This document shows, piece by piece, positions 23,050-35,796 of a stretch of DNA of 64,000 bases. This DNA comes from Gnetum montanum (Eukaryota > Streptophyta > Gnetopsida > Gnetales > Gnetaceae): assembly GCA_015680685.1 (NCBI GenBank), contig MNCI01029492.1, forward strand, positions 629,638-693,637, written 5' to 3'. Each line of letters starts with the position of its first letter. The first letter of the stretch is position 1. The position numbers and the translations under genes are program-made. Below the pieces are notes generated by a model. It saw nothing but the letters and a program-made list of their open reading frames with translations. It made no database searches and was not told the DNA's origin.

Positions 23050-24018
23050 GGATCTATATCATGGATTGAGTGCCATGTTGTAGAGGGGTAGTTGGGACTG
23101 TGCTAGCCCTAACTACACTTCCACTGAAGCTAATGGTGTTCTTCTAGTGTGCTCCATTGGATCCTATGAAACTACTAGACTATGACTACATTGTCAAGAC
23201 TACATGTGCACATGTCAAACAAACTAAAATGTACTTGAAAATAGTGCAAAATAATGTAATTTTGGAGACTATGCTTTGGGACTATGCTACCACTCTCTTG
23301 AGTGGTGTTGAGTGTAGGTACATCTTGGGGGAAAATGGGGGATGCAAAAGAGACCAAAATTGTTGATCTTGCTTGTTGAAGGAATTTTGGAGTTGAGATG
23401 AAAGTTGGTGCTGAGTTCCAGAAGCTTTCAAAGGTAGTTTTACATGGCTATGCTAGCTATGCTCTAGAGTGTAGCTTGAGGGGTTAGGCAAATCTTGCCA
23501 AAAAGTGAAATTTCATGTTGGCTATGCTGACTACACTCTGGAGCATAGTCTCAATAGGGAGAGCATAGACCAAACACTTAAAAAAATCTTGTAAAATTAA
23601 TGCCTACACACAGACTATGCTAGCTATGCTTTAGAGCATAGTAGGGAGTGTAGCACCAAAAGTTAGAAAATCTGCCAAGTTGTTTCATCTGTCCATACAT
23701 GCTCAACAACCTCTAGCTTAACACTTAGAGAAATTTTCAAACTAGACATTCCAAGGTTGACTATGTTGGCTATGCTCTAGAGCATAGAACAAGGGGGAGA
23801 GCATAGTTAAGACACTTAGAAAAATTTGCAACTGTTGTTGAAACTTAGAAAAATTTTGCAATTGTAAACTATCTGTGTCAACTACACTAACTACACTCTA
23901 GAGTGTAGTCCTAGTAGTGGGAGTGTAGTCTCAACACATAGACAAACTTTGCCAAGTTTTGACACTTAGTCAAGTCTTTAGTTGAGGCCTAGAAACTCCA
24001 ATTTTGGGTGGTGTTTCA
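23050..24018 (-). repeat. 3' LTR of element 2, truncated to U3
   Basis: Corresponds to the last ~940 bp of the LTR at 46337-48044. Everything from just above the TATA box to the LTR end is missing. It keeps the palindrome array and the LTR start TGAAACACC. Confidence 0.85.
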
Positions 24019-24032
24019 TTGGTCCCTTTTTG
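24019..24032 (-). promoter_or_regulatory. Polypurine tract of element 2
   Basis: CAAAAAGGGACCAA on the minus strand directly before the LTR start TGAAACACC. It has two changes from the element 1 tract. Confidence 0.75.
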
Positions 24033-24951
24033 TTGACATATGGAGGAGTGGCTCGAGAGACATCAACAAAGAATGCAAAATACCATAGCATGCCCAGCAC
24101 CAACATCACTCATCAGTGCTTGACTAGATGTTGCTTTGTCATGCTCCAAAGTGCTAAGGGTAGTGGTATGTTTGAGGTAAAGGATGATAAGGGGCATGTT
24201 AAGGAGATGGACTAAGGGATAGCAAGGGAGTGAAATGCAAACTATGTATGCAGTTGCAAGGTGCGGCACTAGGATGGCTTGTCACCAAATGATGATCCCT
24301 TGTCAGAGTGCCTGTGAGGGAGTTAGCATTGATGGCACTGGGATGGCTTACCCCTAAAGTTGTGCCCTCTTGTTGGAGTGCTTGTGAGAAAGTCGATGTG
24401 GTTTTAGGGTTGGATCGATTGCGAAATTGCAACTTTGCTAATTTTTTCTTGGGAACATGTTTTATCTTATCTCTTATTCTTTTTTTTACTATGTGGTGAA
24501 CCTACTTTAGGTTCTGCACATTGCAAGATGCTAGCTACAAGGTGCTTTTCATCAAGTGGACTACATGCCACCTAATGGGCTTTGCCTTAATGCAACCATG
24601 TCGCATCTGTAGGGTAGTTGTTTCCTCCTTGGGATGAGTTGTCTTACATCTTCTTGGGATTTGACCAACCTATAAAAGCTTTCCATAGGATGAGTTGTGT
24701 TACATCTATTATGGATTCTGTAGTTGACACAAAGAGGGTGCCATGTGCATTGAAGGAGTTGTAAGCTTGGTGATGCATAGGAAAGTAGGGAAATGTAAGG
24801 CAAAGGGGTGAATGTGAGTAAGCTATAGTGGGGCAATAGGGATGTGCATTCTTAAGTGATTTGGCTAGCCCGATCATGGACATCAGAGCAGTGTGGTATC
24901 TTGCCACTACGATGGGATGCATTTGTGCATGACCGCCTCTAGGGCTTCATC
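24033..24951 (-). other. 3' terminal exon region of element 2
   Basis: Homologous to 7933-8893. An open frame at 24644-24922 keeps the phrase HTALMSMIGLAKSLKNAHP seen in the other copies. No domain is recognised. Confidence 0.45.
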
Positions 24952-26050
24952 CTGCAAACACAATGTAAAGAAAATAAGTAAAACAACCACACAACATGAG
25001 ATAAGAGTAAACTGCTAGATGCAAACATGCTGCAAATGTTGCAATGGCTGAACCAGTTGTAAGAGCTTGAAGAACCAATGCAGGTATTGAAGTAGGAAGA
25101 TTGCAAAAGCTTCAGAAACCACACTGGAAGCAAGAAGAGGCTAGCAAAATGGTCGAGGATAATGATGATGCAGGTGATCAAGACTCTACAAGAAGGACAA
25201 GAGCTTGGAAATCTAGTAAAATGGCAAAGAGCTAGGATGTTAAATGTGCTTCCAAACCTAGGCAATGGTTAGGGTTGGAGGATGGTAGTAAGACACTTGG
25301 ACCACAGTACTACTAGTACTCTAGCGGGTGGTGTTGATGATGAGAGCTTCAACCAATAATGAAATACCCAAGGTCGATAATGCTGTTGGTGTAGCCTGGG
25401 AGTGGTACTACTAGCAATGGTGGCAAGAGCTTTGGAAGGTCAGAAAAATTCCTAAAGGCATCTCTAGAGGATCAGCAAAATACCAAGGATGGTAATGCTG
25501 TAAATGTCTTAGAGGTCTTTCTTAATGACATAAACTCCATTCTAGAGCTACAATGCCTTACCCAGCCCTACCCATAAGGTATAGGCAGATGATGGAGGAT
25601 TGTAAGTATTTGTGCTTACTTGTCTACAGAACTATGTGTGTTGAATTGTGAACCTAGTTTAAGGTCTTGGTAGATCTTATGTTATGCTAGTTAAGATTCC
25701 CAGTAGACCGTGAACCTAGATTAAGGTCCTAGCAATCTGTGATGTGCTAGTTTATAGTTCTAGTAGACTGCTATGTGGTAGTTTAACATTGTAGCATATA
25801 GTGGATGTTGTGCCAGTTTAACATCATGAAACAAGGATGAGCTATGCCAATTTAAGAATCATGGCAGATGAATGCTATGGATTCCAATTTTAGCTTCATG
25901 GCCCAAGGATGGATTGTGCTAGTTTAGAATCATAGCGGACATGTTGTGCTAGTTTATAATCATAGTGAACTATGCTATGGATGCAAGTTTTAGTGTCATG
26001 GCCTAAGGATGGTCTATGCTAGTTTATAGTCATAGCAAACTCTTGCTTAC
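24952..26050 (-). other. Post-integrase intron of element 2
   Basis: Minus-strand donor ACAAG|GTAAGCAAG (starts 26050) and acceptor TTGTGTTTGCAG|GATGAAG (ends 24952), 1,099 nt. It contains the ~30-bp repeat array at 25640-26045 and a gcaaaatggtagagg-type repetitive segment. Confidence 0.6.
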
Positions 26051-27015
26051 CTTGTTTTGTGATTGATGCACTATGCATAATACGACTTTAGGTATGAGTG
26101 GTTCACTAGATTGAAAAATTCATTGCCATCATGGTCAACAAGCTTGAATGCTCCATTGTCATAGGCCTTGACTACTAAGGGAGGCCCTTTTCAGTTGGCT
26201 AAGAAATTATCTGTGGGTTCACAAATGACCTTGAGGACCAAGTCCCCCTCCTTGATCAAGCATTGATGCTTATTGTGACTATGCTTTTTCCATTGCCTTT
26301 GTTGGTACCACTTTATTTGACCAAGCATTTGCATGTGTTCCTCCTCTATTGAGTTGAGTTCTATGGTTTTCAACTCATCGTTAGAGCCTCATTGATGAAG
26401 CTTGAGTGGATTAAATGGAGCAATTGGACCTACAATTCAAGAGGAAAAATGGCTTCAAACCCATAAACCAAGCTATATGGCATCTTACCTATTGTAGTTC
26501 TTCATGTCATGTGGTAGGCCTAGAGTGTGTAGATCAATTGCTCATGCCATCATTGCTTGTTGCTATGAAGTATCTTCTTTAGAATATTGACAATAACTTT
26601 GTTTGTGGTCTTCACTTAGCCATTCGCCTGTGAGTAGTAGGACAACAAAAAGGAATGTTTAATTCTGAAGTATTCACAAAAGGCCTTAGTGTCAGCATTA
26701 CTAAACTGTGGCCCATTGTTTATGACTATGGTCATCGGTAGAACAAAATGGGACATTATGTTTTCAAGTATGAATTTGCAAACCTGCTGCAATGTTGTCT
26801 TCCTAAGGGAAATATCCTCAACCCACTTTGTAAAATACTCAATGGCAGTTATGATGAAAGTATGCCCCATGGAGAATGTAGGCGTTATTGGTCCTATGAT
26901 GTCCAACCCCTAACATTGGAATGGCCACGTGATCTACGTTGTATGCAGCTCATCAGGTGGCACGTACATGAGGTTACCATGTCATTGACACGTATCACAT
27001 GTCCTGACCTTGAAG
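26051..27015 (-). pseudogene. Integrase of element 2
   Basis: The core reads MDIIGPI (26905, first catalytic Asp kept), HTFIITAIEYFTKWVEDI, then IVINNGPQF (26740), where the second catalytic Asp has become Asn. RIKHSFLLSYYSQANG (26640) follows, with decayed sequence beyond. The C-terminal segment (26373-26191) shows KEGDLVLKV. The zinc-binding end is cut at about 27015, where a deletion of roughly 0.93 kb relative to element 1 joins integrase directly to RNase H. Confidence 0.85.
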
Positions 27016-27440
27016 ATCTAGTTTAATGCAGGTCAAACTACACAATTATGGTTTTTCAACTTACTATGTGATTTCTCTCGTAGATATTCATTATAATGGC
27101 TTAGAGTACATTGCTCTTGTAGATGATGTTTACTTGGCTACAAAAAAGATAATGCCTCCACTTCTTTAGTGCGAAGACTAAGGCAAGGAAAATCTTTTCC
27201 ACATCATTGTATTTTGCTTCATAGGCCACTAACGCATGGCTAAGGTTGTACAAGGGGACCTTTGTACCATCGTCTCACTTTTGGCAAAGAAGAGAAGTGA
27301 TGGAAGCATTTGATGTAGCAACGTAGATGTAAAATTATTTATTTGCTTGTGGAGGGTACACCATATGAAGTTTAGCTAGCTCCTATTTAAGGTTATCAAA
27401 TATCTCTTGGCATTGAGCCATCCACTCAAAGTGGACTACC
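27016..27440 (-). pseudogene. RNase H remnant of element 2
   Basis: Aligns with 13345-13740 of element 1. Only scattered coding phrases survive. The 3' part, with the connector to integrase, is removed by the deletion at about 27015. Confidence 0.7.
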
Positions 27441-28610
27441 TTCTTGAGAAATTGTTGCATTGGCTACAACTTGTCAATCAACCATGCGATAAACCATCAT
27501 ATGAATTGAAATCTACATTGTAACCCTTGTAGCTCCTTAAGGTTGGCTGGTGGTGCTAAGTTGATAATGACCTTAACCTTATCAAGGTCTACGCGTATTC
27601 TTGCTTCTAACACTAGAAGGCCTAGCATGTGGCGCATCTTAATGTCGAAGAAACATTTCTTTGGATTTAGCCTAAGTTCATGCTTTAGGAAACATTTAAG
27701 CATAAGGTCTAAGTCATCTACATGATTCTGCGATGCCTTGGATTTAACTGCTATCTCATCAATGTAATCATTGAGTAGACCTTACAAGTAATTGCTAAAG
27801 ATGTACATCATGGCTTGTTGATAAGTCGCCCCTACATTCTTGAGTCTGAAGGGCATCATGGTGTAGTAAAAGGTACATCAAGGGGTCATGAAGGCAGTCT
27901 TGAGCTAGTGCTATGGGTTGATCCAGATCTAGTTGTACCCCAAGAACCCATCCATAATGGACAACAAGGCATGACTAGCCATAGTATTAACTAATTGATC
28001 AATACTTGGCAATAAGAAGTTGGCTGTAATGGTTGCCTTGTTTTGGTCCAAGAAGTCTATGTAGATGTGTATACTTCCATTTTTCTTAGGGACAACAACA
28101 ATGTTGGAGACCTAGTTAGCACAGTCAATAGCCCAAATAAAGCCAGCTTTGTAGAGCTTGGTGATTTCATCGCAGACTACTAAAGCCATCTCAACCTTAA
28201 CCTTGCAGGCTTTCTGCTTGATTGGTTTCATGTCAAGATTGAGGATTATGTTGTGTTGCATTATGCGAGGATCAAGGCCTAGCATGTCTTCCTAAGACCA
28301 TGTAAACACCTTGATGTTTTCATTAAGTACTTATTTTCAGTGTTCTCACCTTGTTGCTAGATGTTGCTACAGGGACTTCAACAAGGGGATCCTTGATGAT
28401 GTCACCTGCCTCTAGGTTTACAACCCTAACTAGATGGTTTGGCCAATCTAGTAGTGCCTCTACAGATGTTATATATTCATCGTGGGTTATGGGCTCAAGG
28501 TCTAGGCACTATGGATCAATACATCGTGTAAGATCACCATGTCGCCTAGTGAGGACCAGTGGTGAATGAAGATGCTCGTATGTAGCCATGTTGTTAATCT
28601 TGTAATAATC
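27441..28610 (-). pseudogene. Reverse transcriptase of element 2
   Basis: Same order as in element 1. The catalytic box near 27755 reads YIDE instead of YIDD, so one metal-binding Asp is replaced. LRLNPKKCFFDIK (27670) and LKELQGLQCRFQF (27530) follow. Numerous stops and frameshifts are present. It starts just after the acceptor GTTTTTATAG|GATT at 28611, with an ATG about 20 nt downstream. Confidence 0.85.
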
Positions 28611-28619
28611 CTATAAAAA

Positions 28620-30214
28620 CAACTAGAAAAATGTCAAGCTACACCTATCTTAATGAGAGTAATATGCACAATTAAAAGAAAACAATCTAATAAAATCTTC
28701 CTACGTGTGCAAATAAGGTGAAGAAGCAAGGGATGCATGGGTTGGTTTTAGACATTGACAAGTCATGAGGTTGCCAATTTAAGGTCTTAGCAGACCATAA
28801 AGTGTTGGTTTAATGTCATAGTGGGTAGTAAAGCACTAGTTTAACATCGTAATAGATGATTACATGTTAATTTAACATTGCAGTGAATGGTTACGCATGC
28901 TAAATGTATCATTTAGAGCAAGGTTTGGTGCATTGGAGAAGCAAAATTGGCTCAGGTGCCCATTCGGCAACAAGAAAAAATTAAAATTTTCCTAAGTTTG
29001 GGGATAGCCAAAAAAGTTGAAAAGTTTTCTAACTCTAGAGACTATGATCACCCATAACTATGCTTAGCACTATCGAGCATAACAATGGGTAGGTAAAAAT
29101 TTAAAGTGGTCCCTAGGGATATATAAAAGTGTTTTACCCTAGGTAAATCTATCATTATCAAAAGGTAAAAATGAACTTTTAGAATGTAGTGCAGTTGTAA
29201 CAAGAGTGTAGTTTGTCAACAATGTCGCACAGATGTGGATGCCAACACCCTGGCCTAGCTAACATGGAGGAGGGAGAGAAAGTGCTGGAGTGCCTACCAT
29301 AGGCACGCGTGGAAGAGAGGAGGATGCCATTGACTGCCAAGTATGCCACTACAATCACCCTCTTTTTGTTACATTCTATATTTTGGGCTTTCCTCTTAGG
29401 CATTAAGGTTTAGGGCTAGGAGTCGTGTCCTACCTTGGTAGGGGCCATCACCGCCATGGTTTCTTGGACCCACCATGCTTATGCGAGAAAGCGCATGTAT
29501 CAAGAGGGTTTTGTTCTTTCTCTTTTTTCTATTTTTCTATATTCTATGAGGGTTTTGGTTGGTGGGATGTGCAAACTTAGCCATGGTCATGGTTGTGAGA
29601 GGAAAATGGAGGACCTTGAGCATAAAAAAATTTGCTATTTTATTTGGCAGCATGTACAAGATGAGGGTTTGCGTTGCAGTGACCAATGCGGTCACCAAGG
29701 AAGGGTTTAGCAATGGTAGAATGGGGGCAAGGGTTTATGTTCTTATGTGTGGAGTTTGTTGGCAGCACCCTATGGTGGTAGGGATCCACCATTTCTATGA
29801 CCTTCATTGCTACATGGCAAGGGTGGGAGTGCATAGCAATGAGGGATTTGTTTTTACTTTGGTGCACGGGTGGGGCTGAGGGTCAAGCAACGATAGCAAG
29901 GGGCCACTATCCATGGGGTTGGGGCACGGTAGGGGATCTTTGTCATTTTTCTTTTCTACCTTTTCTTTTTTTCTTCCTATGGCATAGTGAATGGAGAGAG
30001 GCAAGGATAAGGGTTTAGTAGCCATCGCCCAAGGGGTCACGATCATTAGGGTAGAGTTGTCACTACTTGTAAGGTAGGACATGCGATGAGAGTCACAACA
30101 AAGTGTAGGGCAAGGCAATGCCATAAGGCTTGATAGGGTAGCTATCATGGCCATGACCGTGGTGGTAGGAGACACAAGGATGTGGAGTGTGAATAGTATT
30201 ATTTTGTACATTGT
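28620..30214. other. RT-proximal intron segment of element 2
   Basis: Homologous to 15000-16660 and equally repetitive. It has intron-type repeats at about 28780-28900 and G-rich phrases such as ggggccactatccatggggttgggg. No gene is visible; open frames here have no motif. Confidence 0.5.
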
Positions 30215-30490
30215 TGGGGCTACGCTCATAAGGAGCATAGCCAGTGGTCAAAATTTTTTCCTTGAAAAATTTAATAATAATTTTTTTGGGGTTATGCTCC
30301 TTAAGAACATAGCCAGCAATTAGATTTTTTTTGCTTTGATATTTTCAATTTTCTTTTGGATTACACTCCTATGGAGTGTAGTCCAAAGTTAGAAAATTTT
30401 GAGAATTTTATAAAATTTTGGGGCTATGCTCACCAAGAGCATAGCTCAGAGTCAAAAAATTTTGTGAATGCTCTAGACTACGTTGCTTAG
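30215..30490. promoter_or_regulatory. Palindrome array upstream of the antisense gene (element 2)
   Basis: Four or five inverted repeats in a row: gggctacgctcataaggagcatagcc, ggttatgctccttaagaacatagcc, gattacactcctatggagtgtagtc and ggctatgctcaccaagagcatagc, each followed by a gtcaaaatttttt-type linker. The arrangement mirrors the LTR U3. Lying about 350 bp before the first spliced exon, it is a candidate promoter or enhancer for the plus-strand gene. Confidence 0.5.
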
Positions 30491-30599
30491 AATTAGAAAC
30501 TTTTGAAAGAATTTTCTAAATGTAAAAATGCCAACAATGCTAAAGATGCAGTAATGTCAAACATGAAAATTGAATGCTAGATTGCTAAGATGTGTAAAT

Positions 30600-33500
30600 T
30601 AAGACAATGTAAAACATGAAAATATATGAAACAAAATGCTAACACTACACTAAACATGTTGTACCCCAGTGAGTACCAAGTGCATCAAATGTGTATGTTG
30701 ATGTCCTATACTCGTGGGGCCTAGGGGGCCCTAAGATATTTTTCTATGTTACACTATGTTACGTTAATTTTTGCTAAATGTAAATATGTTTTTGACAAAA
30801 TGCATTTATGGTTGTCATTTGTGTGATTGTAGGATGTTGCTAAAGCCAATCTTGGTCATCGTGGAGCTTGTTAACATCCTTTGTTGCATGAGTGAGCCTA
30901 TGCCTAACACACTTGCACCAGATATGAATTTGGATCATCAAGTGGTATGGTTTTAGCTAGGGGCCTCTGACTTCCTAGCATTCCTCCTATGATAGTTCAA
31001 TGTGATCATATGGTCACATTTATTAGTGGAGGCTATAGCTGCCATCGTTGAGACATTGCTACCTAGGACCAACCGAGACATACTGAGGTTTATGTGCAAT
31101 GAACCCACAACCAATGATGGATGAGCAAGTGGTTCGAGGAAAAGCCCCAAAGGTGCTCATCCCCAAGCTAGGATCTAGGGAATGCCAGAGTTCTCTTGTT
31201 ACAATAAAGGCAACACCCTCTTTATTGCTATGCATATGCATACCATGTTTTAGAATCCACCTGGAATGATATACTACGCTAGAGGGTAAGTGCTCATGTT
31301 TTTGCATTATGCTCTATTACTTTTGGCCATGCTAGATTTGCTAACTACGAGTTTCTCATGTTTGATGCCAAGTTTAAAGTTGATGATGAGGGGCTCCATG
31401 ATGAACCAAGGGCTCTTGCCTTGACCTGCACTGCTCTAGAGGTGTTCTCCTCTAGTTTGAACCTTGGGGATGCTATGATTGAGTAGGTGGAAGAGAACTT
31501 AGAGAGCTATCCTATCTAGTACCCAAAGGCATTTGAGTGGTGTAAGACCTATGGTCAGCTTGATGAGGGATGGGCTAGTGGCAAACCCAACTTTAGGGAG
31601 CCAGTTACATTGGTTGTTCCATAAGGCCTTAAATTTGTTGACTAGTCAGCTAACACATGCTAGGCTAATGGACCTCTTCTTGGCCCTTAGGCTAAGCACT
31701 TCAGTGGCTGAGATGGTCACCATTATTGACTCCTTTAGTAGCAATGCTTGCAACTTTGTCACCCATGTGCATAGAGTGAGGGTGGTCTTGGATCTCAATG
31801 ATGCTCTCTTTACAAAATTCTTTGGTCTTTTCTCTAAAGGCCCATTAGTCATTGACAAGGCCAATAGAGAGGTGTACCACAAAGGGGAGATTGAGGAGTG
31901 GTTGGAAACCACTCGATCTTGCAAAAACATCATGGTTGGAGATGTGAATGTAACTAAGGTCTGAGAGCTCTACCCTCTTTTTTGTGCCTGTGCCTTTCTG
32001 AAGCTACTCTCCCAAGGAAAAATCCTTAAGGTAGAGCAAGCATGAGTGATTAGGGAGGTTCTAGAGAAGGGCATCATATTTAACTGGGTTGCCTTCATCG
32101 CTGTTGGATTGCAAGTGGAGATCACCAGGCTTCGCTACAACCTATAAGCAAGATCATATTTGGGAAGGTCATGGTCACATTATTCCCATGAAAACTTAGG
32201 CAAGTGCTCCCCAATTATCATTGGGGATGCCAGCAAGGCCAACTAGCACATTAAAAATATGTTGGGGCCTTCCAAGATAAAAATTAAGAGGCCATGCCCT
32301 ACAAAGGAGGCTACCCTTGTGGTTGGACAGGCAAGCATCAAGAAGGTCTACCTCAAGATACCCTCCTTCCATTTAGATGTTATAGGTTAGTAAACATGCC
32401 TTTGATGCATTTGTTTTGTATTTCTTTATATTTATAATTTTTTATGTTTTCTTGTGTTATGCCATGCTAATGCTACTATGCTATGTTGGTAAGTTAGGCA
32501 AGAGGGCTGCTAAAGAAGTAGCGACAACAATGGTAGTGAAGACGACTCCTTCTCAAGTTGATGAGGAGGAAGCATGTGAAGAGGAGCTATGCAAGGCCAC
32601 AGGGACCTCCTAGTAGTTTGATGTATAGGGGCTATTCCACTGTAAGGGTCATTTTGCTAGCCTCTTTGATAATGTGTAGCTGGGAGATCCTCTTACACTA
32701 ACATTTGAGGGCTTTCTTGGTAAGTTCTTTAAGTTACGATATTTTTTAGCTCTTTGTTTTTGCATCTTTGGCTATTTAGTTGTTGCTAAGTATTGTGTTT
32801 TGGTAGGTTACAACCTTAGATTTCCCTGCCAGCGATCCATCATCAATGTCTACCCACTGCATGAAGCTATGGGTAGAGATGCAAGATAAATTTGCCTTCA
32901 TGGAAGGCATATTTATGGACATGGTGGACTACATACAGTAGGAAGATCCTGAGCTTGGCATGTATGTTGTTTTACTTGAATTGCTTTACCTATGTGCTTA
33001 AAAATGAGGCCACTTGGAATTTTATTAGGTAGAGGTTTCAAATAGATCTACTCACTTGAAATAGCCACGAGTGGAAGCACTTCAACGCTAAGATGTACAA
33101 GTGGGGGCACACACAAAAAAACCACAAGCACCACTACAAGCATGAGCGAGATGCATATTTGTAGTAACTCAAAGGAGAGTCCATCAAAGCCCTCTACGTT
33201 GAGTTGTTTGTTGAGGCAATTAGCAGAAGCCATGCCTTTGAGCTATTCACTTAGCACATAGTGGTTAGTGAATCCCCAAAGTGGGAGATTGCCATGTCCT
33301 TAGGGGAGATGTCTACCATCATCTTCTTAATGTAGCCACCCGCATGGACCACCATGGATGAGGATAAGACCCTTACTTGTGTTAACTTCAACCATGAGGA
33401 CTTGATGCAGCTATTAGAGGCCAAGATCCTCTAACACTTGGAGGAGAGCCTTGATAGATTGCCTCCAGAGATGGTCAATGTAGGATCCTCTTAGGTTAGT

Positions 33501-33656
33501 TTTTTTTTTTCTTTATGTCATGCTCTTTCTATTAGGTTGTATATTACACATTGGTTTACGGATCTTTGTCATTATTATTATTCAGGCATTACTGCAGGCC
33601 CCAGTGGCATGGTAGATGAAGAGGAACCTCCACCACCACCTAGCACCATTGGTTGA
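30600..33656 (+). pseudogene. Antisense multi-exon gene within the pro/RT intron (element 2)
   Basis: Second copy of the gene at 16900-20765, at the same place in the element. Splice sites match: donor CCCCA|GTGAGT at 30669 (inside a 19-bp block identical to element 1), acceptor GATTGTAG at 30832, donor AGAGG|GTAAGT at 31286, a pair near 32384/32496, donor GTAAGT at 32720, donor at 33495 with acceptor ATTCAG at 33585. Peptide landmarks: MLLKPILVIVELVNILCCMS (30834), NPPGMIYYARG, FANYEFLMFDAKFKVDDEG (31340), KAFEWCKTYGQLDEG, the block VHRVRVVLDLNDALFTKFFG (31533-31964), and the C-terminal exon VDEEEPPPPPSTIG with stop at 33654-33656. About 0.4 kb of the coiled-coil exon is deleted near 33000. 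TAG/TGA stops show it is dead. Confidence 0.65.
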
Positions 33657-33839
33657 GTAGATCTCAATGTAGCCCTATCACCAGACATTTTTGTATTTTT
33701 ATATATTTTTGCATGATGTAGTGTGGATGATCATGTCATGTAACATTATCCTTTTATAGAATATAGTGGATTTGTTTTTATATGATGTGTATTGTTGTGT
33801 ATTAAGTGTTGACAGTGCGATGAATTAATGCGAAGTGAT

Positions 33840-33985
33840 CGCTAGTTTTAGGTCACATGTGTAGATAACGTTTTGATAGTTTTAGGTCGTGGTGGGCCAT
33901 CTAGTAGTTTAAGGCCTTCTTGGGCCTTACGGTAGTTTAAGGCCTTCTCAGGCCATGCATACCAATTTTAGGCCTTGGTATAAGT
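33840..33985. repeat. Tandem repeats agttttaggcc type (element 2)
   Basis: Three to four units matching 20965-21215, just before the element 3 insertion. Confidence 0.7.
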
Positions 33986-34171
33986 TTTTGAATCTTATGA
34001 TTTTTTATGTGTTTTTACTATCTTTATTTGTAAATTGATGGCTACATAGTAATAAAATGAAAGTGTAAACGTAACAAAAAAAGAAAAAAAATGCATAAGC
34101 ATAGGAAAATAAATAATGCAAAAGTGTAAACCAAGAAAAAAAATGTAAGACATGAACAAAATGCAAACAAG

Positions 34172-35782
34172 CAAACACTGAAAGATCGTCAGGTAGACAC
34201 AGCTGACACTACCTTCACCCAAGGGCAAGTTGGAAAAGTAAACAAAGGTAGAGTGCCTTGGATGGTCTACACACAAATCAACCAAGGACTTCCCCTAGCA
34301 TAAACTACAGCTTGCACTGGGGTTATCGTAACTGACGTTTTGAAATGTAAACAACAAATATGAAATGTAAACATAAATGCATGCAGAACTGGTATTGTAA
34401 ACGAAACATAAATTGAATGTAAAAGAAAGTAAACAGAATAATGGTTGGCAAAATGAACTGTATTGTATTGCTTAAAAAAGATGTGCACCAGTCAAAGTGT
34501 AGCTACATGTGTAGATGGCAGGTTAAGCGCCAAGCCCTGGGGTGATGTGATATGAAGTGATGTGATGTGTTTCAGAAGTGAAGTGCTTGGATGCTATCAG
34601 TCAGAGTGTGCCGAGTGCCCAAGGATTGCTGGTCTGAGTTTCCTAAGCCGTTTAACTCAAAAATTTCCATCCCCGTTTATGTGAATTGATAGGGTATTTA
34701 TAGGGCTGGGCCTGGCTTGGGTGCAGAATTCATGAATGGAATTAACGGTTGGGAGATGAGAGGAAAACAGATCTCTTGACATGTGTTCGATGGACAACTA
34801 TATGTGAGTTGGACATGTGTGGGGAAGCTACATTCCTGACCAAGTTCATCATATCTTACAATGTGTGGCTTACTCAAGCCCATGGAAACACATACAATTT
34901 GGACTGCGAGGGCCTGGCAAGCCCACAAATGAAGATTTACAATGTACTACAAGAGAAATTGACCCTAGCTTGGTTGAAACTTCTAGATCTTTGGTTTGAC
35001 CACTACAAGATGTCGATTCAGGTGGTTCCGTGGCTATTTGAGGCTTGTCTACTTGCACTCATGCTAGGAATTCACATTGGACATTCATGTTGGGCATGTT
35101 CTCAGCATGACCTCAGCCTAAGTGAAGTAAAATGAGACATTTGACACCAAATTTTGATTTCTGAAGCCTGTTCCTTGAATGTAACTATTTCCCTAAATGT
35201 GTCTAACTCTAAGAGTGATCTGAAATCTGGAATTTGAACTTGAATGTGTCTAATTTGGAGCTATTTTAATTGGTCATGCTGGACTCATGCCACAACATCA
35301 CCTGCAACGTGACCTCAAAAAATTGCAATTTTGAGCTGAAATCTAGAATTTTGAAGGCTGGGATCCATAGTTGTCAATAATGAACCCTGAGGATGACTTG
35401 CACCCTTGAAATCAAGTCATTTTTACTCAGTTTTGAGGCTTTGAAAGTTGGTCACGCTGGACTCACGCCACAATGTGACTTGTAGCATGACCTGTAGCGT
35501 GACCTCAAAAACTTGCAATTTTGAGTTGAAATTTGACATTTTGAAGGCTAGGACCTGAAGCTGTCAAGGATGTGCTTCGAGGATGACCCACAACTTAGAA
35601 ATAAGATAATTTTTAACTCAGTCTTGACAGTGTGTGGAGTTGCTCACGGTGAGGGTGAGCAAGCTGCAATGGGCAAGCTGGGTGTGAGCTCCATGCCTTA
35701 GCCAAATTTTTCCTTCCAAAACTTCAAAAGGGCTTGGGTCATTCTCATTTTAAAGTAAAAGGCTAAAATTAGTGGTGTTTCA
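34172..35782 (-). repeat. 3' LTR of element 3
   Basis: Aligned with 40563-42192 but lacks the last ~40 bp of U5. TATA box at 34695-34702 (minus). U3 contains direct repeats of a cgtgacctcaaaaacttgcaattttgagctgaaat phrase. The R/U5 part (34180-34330) is clearly related to the solo LTR at 60195-61657. Confidence 0.88.
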
Positions 35783-35796
35783 TTGGCTCCTCTTTG
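35783..35796 (-). promoter_or_regulatory. Polypurine tract of element 3
   Basis: CAAAGAGGAGCCAA on the minus strand directly before the LTR start. Confidence 0.75.

Noticed and set aside
34698-35135. 128-residue plus-strand frame (and its homologue at 41170-41538)
   Set aside because: Both lie in the U3 of element 3's LTR pair; shared length follows from LTR identity, not from coding constraint, and no motif is seen.
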